The notes beneath the pieces are model-generated. The model was not told the origin of the DNA, searched no databases, and worked only from the letters and a program-made list of their open reading frames with translations. Shown here in pieces: positions 35,930 through 44,548 of a DNA stretch of 64,000 bases; the first letter of the stretch is position 1; every line of letters starts with the position of its first letter. The stretch is from NCBI GenBank assembly GCA_021399435.1, contig JAJTUP010000069.1, forward strand, positions 62,001 to 126,000. Direction: 5' to 3'. The position numbers were made by a program, and so were the translations under genes. This DNA is from Diaporthe sp. PMI_573. Its lineage: Eukaryota > Ascomycota > Sordariomycetes > Diaporthales > Diaporthaceae.

Positions 35930-35955
35930 CTAATATACTTATAATCACAACTCTG

Positions 35956-36759
35956 ATATTTAGCTAGTTTATACGCCTAATATATGCCTTTTCTTTATCT
36001 GTAAGGCTGACTTTAAGTCTGCTTGTTATATCTTTAATATATATTATATAGCCTATCTAAATTAACTAGTTATAAAAATGTTGTAAATATTAATGGCATT
36101 AATGTAGAGATAATAGGAGACCTCTTCTTTTTGGTATAACTTAGCTAGATTCTCTCTATCTATAGGCTAGATATCTTATTGGTTATAGTTAAACTAATTG
36201 CCAGTATACCTGTAGCGAAAATATATAGAAATTAGATTATACGGAAGGCGGGATATTTATCTAATTTGACGGCTATCTGTTTTTAATTTATAAGCAATAA
36301 TTTAGGCTATAGCGGGTAGGGGTGGTAAGGACAAGCTAGAAATGAAACTGGTAAAGCGGTTTAGTTAAGATAAGTTTTAAAGAATAAGAGAGAAAAGATA
36401 TTCGGCGTAATAAGAAGCGGAAGAATAATGTAGCCTCCCTATAATGCTATTAGTAATTATAAGGCATATTATAAAAAGCAGAGAAGGTATTAGTAATAGA
36501 TCTATACTTCTATATATAGCGATTTATATTTTATTTAAGTAGTAGCAAGGTAGTAATAAACTGTTAAGAGAAAGTTAATTAGTTAAGGCAATAGTATATA
36601 TAAGGCGGCTTTAATAAGATCTTGCCTTCTTATTACTGGTATCTAAGATAGTATAATAGGGAGAGGGGGCGAGTTTATACAAAAGGGCCAGAAGGTATAA
36701 GAGATATAGAGGAAGGAGGTAATGATGCGCCTATATTATATCGGTTAGGCCGTCTCGGG
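35956..36759. other. Unclassified degraded repeat DNA
   Basis: Moderately AT-rich sequence with stops in all frames, probably an old transposon. A short frame near 36,690 is the nearest thing to coding. It is interrupted by the 129-bp solo LTR and appears to resume at 36,889. No family recognised. Confidence 0.4.
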
Positions 36760-36888
36760 TGTTACGACCCGTGGTCTAGGCGTAAGCTATATGTACGGTT
36801 GGAAGGAATGTTCGAATAGAGAGTTCGAATATTAGCTGATCTTTTGGTCTATGTAGCGCAGTGGCACCTTCCACCACGAGTCATTACA
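36760..36888. repeat. Solo LTR or tiny LTR-like insertion (129 bp)
   Basis: Begins TGTTACGACCCGTGG, ends CCACGAGTCATTACA, and is flanked by a perfect 5-bp target duplication TCGGG (36,755-36,759 and 36,889-36,893). TG...CA ends plus a 5-bp duplication fit a gypsy solo LTR, and the start resembles the G1 LTR start (TGTAACGACC). The last 15 bases are also an imperfect inverse of the first 15 (12 matches). Composition is near neutral, so it is younger than its surroundings. Confidence 0.75.
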
Positions 36889-37100
36889 TCGGGCAATCTC
36901 TAGAGATGCTGTAAATTATATACCGTTAGATTAGAGATATAATTAGCAGCAATAATAGCTATCTTTAAAGTCTACCTTTTTCTAGCTACTTTTTATCTAT
37001 CTTGGCAACTATATAATTGGCAGAGATATAAAAGGCTAAGGAATTAACGGCCTTCTGTTTTTTAATCTTAATATTAAGACATTTTTGTAACTAAGTATTC

Positions 37101-37652
37101 TGAAGGTTAGTGCCTTCAGCAGTGTGTGTGTGTACGGCAGGGTCGCAGTAGAGTGCCTAGAGACGAGTTGGGACGATTGAGAGTGGTTCGGACAACTTTG
37201 CATTGAATTTGAGTGGGCTTCTGTCAGCCCTCCTCACAGTCCCTCCGACATCGTCTCACCCTTGGGCACGCGTGGGTTGGCTCTGGTGCGCAGATAGGGA
37301 GGCCGGAAAATTCGGCCCTCAGACCCACTATCTTTGGCATTAAATAACCAGCCAACCCTAACCCTGACAGTAACCAAACTAAATACAGATAAACTTCAGA
37401 AATCAGGCTATCTAACAAACTAAGTTACATACTTTTTGGGTAAGAAAGAAGGGGAATGTAGAGGTATGAAGTTAGGGTCTTAAAATAGCCCAAAAAATTG
37501 ACTTACGGCCACCAAACTCATCTTTCGGCGTGCACGCCCCATAGGCACTTAGAGAAATCCAGTGCCAAGTCTAGGGTAACTCCTTACGTGAAGTCTAGGG
37601 TAACCCCCTACGTGTAGCGCCCACGCCTACTAATAAGCGTTTCCGTTTAACA
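37101..37652 (-). repeat. Dispersed repeat copy 2 (about 552 bp)
   Basis: Second copy of the TGTTAAAC...CCTTCA family, same orientation as copy 1, carrying a (GT)n stretch near 37,123 that copies 1 and 3 lack. The roughly 64-codon frame (37,224-37,418 minus) is open and the telomere-like CCCTAACCCT is present. No matching target duplication was found at its edges, unlike copy 1. CG content is higher than in flanking DNA. Confidence 0.75.
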
Positions 37653-39280
37653 ATATAATAGCTATCTAGCCTCTGGTGGATAGATTTAAGAATAATATAG
37701 TATATAAAGTACTGATATGCATATTACTATTTTAATTTATATTTATTGGTATTAGAATATATTATCTAGCTTGTTTTAAAATTTAAGCTATTTAGAATAT
37801 TTTGATTTTAATATATTGTATATTCTTTAATATTTTTCTACATTTTCTCTATATATTATATAATATATTCTCTAAAAACCAGGCCTAGAAGCCAGGGAAA
37901 TAGGCAGTTACAATAGATACGCTAGCTTTAAGCTCGGCTATTATCTTTTTAATAGGCGTATATTTTTCTTTTACTTAGCTGTTTTTCCTATTCTTAGTAT
38001 TTATACTTGCTAAAGTCTATATAGAGATTTACTAGTAGCGGAAGCTAGGCAAAGTCAAGAATAGGGCATATAATCTTAAAGCATTAGGAATCCTCACGGT
38101 TTAGTAAGCAATAGACAAGTAGTTACAAAAACACGTACCAAGACTATGTATATATATAACCTATAATATTAAATTTATAATAGGCAAAAAGCCAGGTAGC
38201 AATAGCTATGTAAAGCTTTTATTACTATAGTATATCTATCGGATTAAATATACTTGTTAACTTAGCAGGGCTAAGGGCAGCAGGCAATTATACTATATAT
38301 TTAATAGTTACAGTAGCTTTTTAACAAAGCTAGCTTTCTTAAGCAGACTTATATAAGGCTTATTTACTACTTTTCTAATATAGCCACCACCTTTCTATTC
38401 CTGTCATAATATCTCATTCTTACCTTATCTGTTTTATACTGTCCCCTTTTCATTTTTATTAGGCGGCTTAAGAAATAGTCTCCAGAACAGAGACCTAAAT
38501 AGCCTTTACTAATATTGACACATATATACATTAATTATCCTTCTTTATATCATTAGTTTTAGGTCTATATAGATAACGCTCTTCTAACTATATTATTATA
38601 TAAATACAGCTATTTAACTTACAAATTTAATATTTATTTAGTATAACGGCTATTATCTATCATATCTTTTTTATTGTCAGTTGCTTTACATCTAGAGGCC
38701 TGTATAACCAACATACAGTCCCAGTTTACCCATATCTACTCAAGGCTTTAGAGATATCTAAAAAGAAGAAACCGGGTTTTTATATAAATAACGTAGACTC
38801 TATACTACTATAGTAGATATATATTTTTTTTTTCCTCTTGCTTTGCTCTTAAATCGATAGACAGCCGTCTATATAAAGAGGAGTTAGATGCTGCCTATAA
38901 TCAATATATAGATGGCAATGGGCTATTTAGGAAGTATATCTCAAACTAATTTTTTTACAATCGCTACTAAGCTCTCTTTTAGGGCAGGAGTAAGTTTAGG
39001 AACTATATGTATATATTAAGAGATTAATGGCTAAAAAATAAAAGGGTTCTACTTAGCCTTCTCGCCCTCCTATACTTTATAACCCTGTAATATTAGTTTA
39101 TTTGGCTATTTATTACCCCCAGTCCGGGGCAAACCGGCTAGTTATAGAAATACCTCGCTAATACCTTTCAAATAAAATAGGAGTTAAATATAGAGAGCAT
39201 TACTATGTGCATTAAAACATTATAGCACTTACAACGTAGATTAACGTAGCTAAGCAACAAGGGACTATATTATTCGAGGA
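37653..39280. other. Unclassified AT-rich degraded DNA up to the compartment boundary
   Basis: RIP-like, TA-rich sequence with stops in all six frames and no motif I recognise. Composition changes abruptly between about 39,200 and 39,290, where the tail of the helicase gene begins. Confidence 0.5.
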
Positions 39281-39430
39281 GAGATGTCTATAGAAAATTC
39301 AGAAGTACACAACCACATTCCTTCCTGCATCAATAAGATCTATGAATCATTCACTACATCTCGAACCCCTCGCTTTGCTGTTAATGCCAAGTCCGCTCCA
39401 GTAGAACCCCGGCTTGTATTAACATCTGTC

Positions 39431-42141
39431 TTAAATACCATAAAGAAGTTTTGCCACAGTTTCCTTTGCCTTCATCGCGTTATAACCGAGCTCCTCTATG
39501 AGGTTGCCCCTCTTTATAAGCATTGTGATCTCCACCTCCATCTGCTGCCCTTGATGGTAGACCCTGCCCTTTGCCTACTCCCTCTTAGACAGTGTGATTG
39601 GAAGCTTAGGAAACCACACATTATTTGCCCGCTGTATATTGAATCCTTCCGCAGCTATACTCGCTGTAGCTATTAGGATTTTATTGCGACTGTTGGGCGT
39701 GCAATCCTGGTTCATCTTCTCGACTATTTTATCTTGTTCAGTGTTATCTGTACTAGACGTCATATAGAGCGGCTCTACATTGCCTTGGAGGTTGGGATCT
39801 TGCAGAATAAAGATGTAGCTTAGCATAGCACTGATTGCCTAACTGTGAAATATAACCGTATGTCGTTTTCCTGAGCCATCCTTTGGAGCCGTTTGGGACG
39901 TTGATCAGCTACCATGCGAGTGATCAACCTTTTAATTTTGAGGAACTTGGCCGAGTTCTTCTTGATGTTGTTGAGATCTGTCCAAAAATCCAGGTTGTGC
40001 AAACTGATGAGTGCATCTGCTAGAGGCTCACTGGTGATGAGGTCTTTCTGGTATCTAGAAGCGGCCTTTTGGAAGCTGTCCACCTTGAACACTTCTCTGT
40101 TGTATTTGTTGTGCAGTATTGCGAGAAAAGGGTATATTGAGGACCGTTGTAAGTTGAGAAAAGCAGCATTGTGGCTGGCGGCCATTTTGATGGTCGAAGA
40201 CGCCAAATTCTTTAGGAGGGACTCCTTTGTAGGTCGGGGCTCTGACTTGTCACTGCCATTCCACTGGGAGATTAGGCTTTCCAGCTTCTTCTCCACTAAG
40301 ACGGTAATACTAGAGACCATATTGTTGAAAGCAGTGGTTGTTGTCTCGTCCATCATAGGTTCCACAATCCTATACTCTTTGTGACAAGGCGGCAACGGGT
40401 TAATTGCCTGGCCTCTACGGAGCTGGCCTTGGCGGAGGCGCCATATTATTGGTTTGAAGGTCGTGACGAGGTTGCGCAGCTCTGGCTCCAGCTGCTCTTC
40501 CGTCTTAGCTTTACTGGCCAGCTGTCGGACAATAGTCAAATATGTTCGTCGTATTTCCGTGAAGGTCTTCGAAAAGAAGCATGGCGTTTTGCCCTTAGCA
40601 CACCGCAACTGATCCATCTCACACGGCTTGAACCAAGCCCACTGGCCCATGAAATGCTGTATAGGTAAACCCCATGCGGTAGGGCCTTCCTCCAGAGTAG
40701 TGCCGCATAAAGTAAGTAGTGTCACAGGGTGGTTAGCGTTCTGAGAAATTTTGCCAAGTACTTTGAACGGAAGTGTACCGCCAGGCTTCATTTGTCCAGA
40801 GTCAATGCCCTCGGGAAGCTCTTTGACCGCGGTCGCTGAGCCCTTGTATGTTTGATGCTCATCCATGACGACAAGGCCCACAGTAAAAAAGCGCGTGGGT
40901 TTGTTTCCGTCTGGTTTCGGGTATTTGCGGTAAAGCGTTTCCACGTATTTGTTGCTGACCAGAAAGACATCCGTAGCGGTACCGCTTCCAGCTTGAACAT
41001 ACTGGTCGAGCTGGGTCTCAAAATTGTCATCGAATTTCTGGGTAACGAGCTCCGCCTGTGTATCTGCGATAACCGAAGCCCATCGTCTTGGATCGCTGGA
41101 AGTGTTGAGAGAAGTGCAGTCCTTTATCGAATAGACACAGGTGTAAAATGTGATGAAGGGAACACGGTCAGGTCGTTTCTCATCTACATACACAGCGCGT
41201 GCTTCTTTCAGCCAGCCGAGTGCCAAAGCAGGCGGCATAACGATCATAGCCGGTGTATTTGTGAGGTAAGTTTCGCAGATCTGGCGTGAATCAGAGGATG
41301 CCACACAGGGACATTCGACCATCAGTTTGTTTTGAGTCGGGCAGCGAGCGTTTGGCGGCTGTTCCTTGTTATCCAGATGGTCGCCGTCTTTACCGGGTTG
41401 AGTCTTCCATTGCAACCGTACTGCGCTCCATAAAGCGGCCAATTTTGCTCGAGCGCGCAGATATACGAGAACCAACATAGTCTTTCCGAAGCCAACATCC
41501 CAGCCAATGAAGCCTCCGTTTACTCCGGTCGTAAAGGGCGCCGCTAAAACACCATATGTTGTGTACAGCTGGTACATATGGAGAGGCCGCCGAATGCCTT
41601 TGACCTTATACTTGCCGTCGGTATTCCTGGACGTCTGAAAAAAGCGTTCAGCTTTTGCCAAAATCGCATCGTCGAAAAAGATGAGGCCACCGGCATTGGG
41701 CTCATCTTGCTCATTGTCGTCGTCATCAGGAATTACAACGACTTCTGGCTCCTCCCGCACAGACTGATCACCTGGTATCTCAGGAGGGTGATCTCCTTTG
41801 TGGTTGTCGTTCGCCTGCTGTTCATCCAGAGCCGGATCCTTAATGCCACGATCAGGCATTAGGTCAGGACCTGCCGCGGATGAGACGTCTGGCATAGGCG
41901 GAGCGATAGGCGGCTGATTGTTCAGTGGCCCTGATTCCAATGCAGATGCCGCATTCTCTACAGATGGTAGTATGTCCTCACAAGGAAACATAACCATGCA
42001 GAGGCCAGAACGGGGATTGGCTGGAAGAACAGCGAAACCATATTTAAGGCGGTGTAAAGCTGTTGCAAAGGCGTACTGGTCCTTGATTGTGAAGTCGTAC
42101 TCTTTGCCCTCGCCATCTGTGAATGGAATATTGATAGGCAT
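39431..42141 (-). pseudogene. SNF2-like helicase, disrupted
   Basis: A 773-codon frame (42,141 down to 39,820) has a Walker A variant WDVGFGKT (residues 214-221) and a Walker B/DEAH-box variant VVMDEHQ (residues 425-430). It breaks off after DIRLYFTVRQS. The C-terminal helicase lobe follows in another frame from about 39,826 (MLSYIFILQDPNLQGN, ILIATASIAAEGFNIQRANN). That frame meets a TAG at 39,575-39,577 in SKRE*AKGRVYHQGQQ, motif VI, where a Gln codon is expected (CAG to TAG). Reading through, the frame continues to TAA at 39,431. Such Snf2-type ATPases translocate on DNA. The missing stretch at the lobe junction suggests a small deletion with frameshift. A pseudogene is the best reading; a sequencing error at one site is possible. 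The 5' end may also be incomplete, because a further frame (to 42,317) reads into it. Confidence 0.72.
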
Positions 42142-42317
42142 GTGCTTCGGAACGCCGCAGACATCTTCAAGCCACTCTCGGAACCTGTCGTAGTTGTAAT
42201 GATGACACGAATGAGGAGACCGTCACAGGGGTCGAACTGCCGCTTGGTAAATATGCAAAGGGGAGTCTCGTGCGGCTGCTGCTTATCTGCTTGGTACACA
42301 AGACTAAGTTCATCCAA

Positions 42318-42538
42318 GTCAAGCTCGCGACGTGCTCTCTCGTCTCATCATTTAATTCTGACGAGCTTTCTCCAGTACCCGGCACTACGGTGTAGCCAGC
42401 TTCGATGACCCTAGGCCCCGGCCAGGTCTCTTCCCATATCATCAGGCGTATCTCGGGCGGTAGATGCCGAAACGGGAGGAAAGTGTCGAGTTGGGCAGCC
42501 AGTGCCGTTTCAGAATTATCGGAGTTCCTTCTAAACAT
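42318..42538 (-). pseudogene. 2EXR-domain protein fragment
   Basis: The minus-strand frame starts at an ATG at 42,538 (MFRRNSDNSE) and contains TFLPFRHLPPEIRLMIWEE and PGPRVIE, the start of the fungal 2EXR domain (an F-box-like fold with conserved F..LP.EIR..IW). Only about 65 residues resemble the family. Downstream the frame drifts, and the neighbouring frame (ending at 41,958) has an equally sensible sequence toward the helicase, suggesting a frameshift or intron. It may be the 5' part of a separate broken gene or an N-terminal exon joined to the helicase. Function of 2EXR proteins is unknown. Confidence 0.5.
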
Positions 42539-42815
42539 GATCAGAATGAGTCAACTTGCGCTCGCTTTGGGGAATCTGGGCTCGGAATACAATCTGGAGC
42601 CCTGGAGTGGTTCTGCAGAAGCTTCGTGCGTGTTCCCGGAGCCCGGATCAGTGCGCACCGGTGATCCCGGTTCCTAGAACCATCTCTATTGAGGCATATA
42701 ATGCTTTCCTTTCCATCTCGGCCTGTACAGTACTTGCCTTGAAATGATAGCGTGTATCTCTAGCATCTCCACAGCAGCTTAAGGAAGCTGTGCATACAGT
42801 GTCTTTCATCTGCCC

Positions 42816-43682
42816 GTGGACACCCCTCCATTGTCAACAATATCAATGTTGCCGTTTCTTGGGGAACAGGATCATAGCTCATGTAACGGCACGCAATCGC
42901 ATGAAAATGCTACGGCACGAAATGCCACGGCTGTCGCGGACCCCCTACATTTTCAATTGGGGTTAGAAAGCGCGACGCAAGATGCTAATCAATGTGTTGT
43001 TTGCTCCTGGCAATTTTCTATACGTGAGAAGTTTCTCGGACATGTTTGGTTCTACCAGGTGAGAATGCGATGGTATCCAAAATGAAGTTATCTGACGCAT
43101 GCCTTAGTCCGAAATTTCGGCATTGTTTATCAAACTGCACGAGCTTTATGAGCCGGGGAACAATTGCCAGTCTCCCGATGACGACAACGGTGCCGAACGG
43201 CATACCGAGAAATTCAGCGGCAACACTATTAACAATGATTCTAGATCTTGGATGTATAAATCCTCAATAAGTCGACCACAGTCAACTATCAAGAGGACTG
43301 CAGCAAACCGCAATACCTTCCAGTGCCCACACCCCGACTGTAAAGGGCTACAGAGGACATTTTCACGATACCGAGATGTTGCGCGGCATTATGCCATACG
43401 CAAGGCCCTGAATTTGTCACTGAGCCATTGATACACGTTACTGACCAATGGCTCCTAGACTACAGATGCGACGAATTCTGTCTGTATTGTTCGACAAGCT
43501 TCAAGCAAGCAAGAAAATACATGACACACAAATGCGCAACTAAAGGGCCAGCCGACCAGCAGAGTTATATCAAGATGCGGATCGAAGCATTACGCAAAGA
43601 TATCAAAACGGAGTTGTACTCGATACAGTGCACCCAGACCGCTCGTGAGAGTAGCAGCAAGTCGGGCAACCTGCGATCATAA
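42816..43682 (+). pseudogene. C2H2-type zinc-finger protein gene, probably broken
   Basis: Exon 1 (42,816-43,058) encodes NQCVVCSWQFSIREKFLGH, a C2H2-like finger. An intron with gtgaga donor and ccttag acceptor (43,059-43,107, 49 bp) keeps phase 0 into exon 2, which contains FQCPHPDCKGLQRTFSRYRD and VARHY, a second finger lacking its last His. That frame stops at 43,431. The third finger-like unit (DEFCLYCSTSFKQARKYMTH) lies in a different frame, 43,428-43,682, with no splice pair I can fit, implying a frameshift. Likely role: nucleic-acid binding. The gene order and finger pattern support one former gene; function in the present state is doubtful. Confidence 0.5.
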
Positions 43683-44317
43683 AAAGTCCAGTGGGCTTTC
43701 CTCTGTAGCTGTCGTTCGGTTCCGAGAATGGAACATCTTCGAGCGGATCATCTACGCCCAGAACTCACTCCATTGCGAACTTGTAGTCCATTTTGTGTTC
43801 ACAGCGCAGGAGCGGAGGAGCGCAGGAGCGCGGGCAGAAGCGCAGGAGCGCAGGGCAATGAGCAGATAATTCAGGCACCACCACTACAGCCGCGGGTCGG
43901 CTAGATTCAGCCATTGCTTAAAGGAAAACCTAATGTTCTTGCTCATCGTCACGCTTTACAATAATCCAATCAGTGGTCGCCGGTGGTCAACACCGCGGAC
44001 AGCTAGTGAATCTCGTTCATGCTCGTGACCTCGAGCTCGTAGAAGATGAAGGTCGTGCTGGGACTGATGGTCGTGTTCTGAACCCTGTGTCTGATCATGT
44101 CGAGGGTCGTGATTGGCTGGATTATCAGGTTGATTGATTGTCTGTGCCGTCGGCATGGGAAGCTGACTTATCAGCCCCCGAAGAAATTTCCCCACCAGGT
44201 GGCTCGGTTAGATGGCTGAGCGGTCAGTGGCTGGGCATTCCGCAGACCCATATCGCGAAACGCGACATCTTTCTCCTATCATCCGACCCTTCTCAAACCC
44301 ACATCGGCGATAGCAGA
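43683..44317. other. Intergenic region with short GC repeats
   Basis: No coding signal that I trust. Contains imperfect repeats of GAGCGCAG (43,808-43,858) and several ggtcgtg units (44,050-44,125). It probably includes upstream DNA copied with the kinase duplication to the right. Confidence 0.4.
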
Positions 44318-44548
44318 TCAACCGCGGTTAGAGATCATCAATAGCAATCCTATCGGGCAAGGCATTGATTCATTTCGCGCGTCTTTCAGTTCGATTTGCG
44401 AAGATAGGAGCATCGCCTGTGCTTTCCGCTATTACCTCCAACGACTTCGACTTCGGACTGCATCAAGCCTCTCCTGAATGCCGCCCTTGCCGACAATCCC
44501 GACGATACGCTTATCTGGAATCAAGTCTATCGCGTCGTCACATCTGCG
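44318..44548 (+). pseudogene. Truncated tandem duplicate of the FunK1 gene 5' end
   Basis: The first part (44,318-44,430) matches the start of the kinase gene (44,551-44,665: gcagatcaac..agatcatca..caatcctat..gg). The second part (44,431-44,548) matches codons around 44,868-44,990 (ctccaacgacttcgacttcg...aatgccgcccttgccgaca). About 200 bp present between these in the gene are missing here. The unit is out of frame and directly abuts the gene's ATG. It is an unequal tandem duplication with an internal deletion, and forms part of the present promoter/leader of the kinase gene. Confidence 0.7.

Larger units (their letters stand above)
33734..35955 (-). mobile_element. hAT-type element C (2222 bp) with transposase remnant
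   Basis: The 11-bp ends CAGAGTTGTGA/TCACAACTCTG are perfect, and so is the 8-bp target duplication ATATTTAG (33,726-33,733 and 35,956-35,963). Inside, from left to right, are a CTGTATTC-type array (33,772-33,910), the C-terminal hAT transposase exon on minus (34,280-34,600), short ACTACAAA repeats, a perfect palindrome, a second degenerate hAT terminus, a 22 x 8-bp array (34,831-35,006), another CTGTATTC-type array (35,100-35,285), a (CTTG)n microsatellite near 35,390 and a MITE-like element (35,666-35,929). It is a deletion derivative of an autonomous element that has gathered satellite and nested sequence. Confidence 0.88.

Noticed and set aside
1..39200. Starship-type giant mobile element
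   Set aside because: No tyrosine-recombinase captain-like gene is seen, and the content is explained by nested retroelements and hATs.
39284..39676. 130-codon plus-strand frame
   Set aside because: It lies antisense to the conserved C-terminal helicase motifs of the minus-strand gene.
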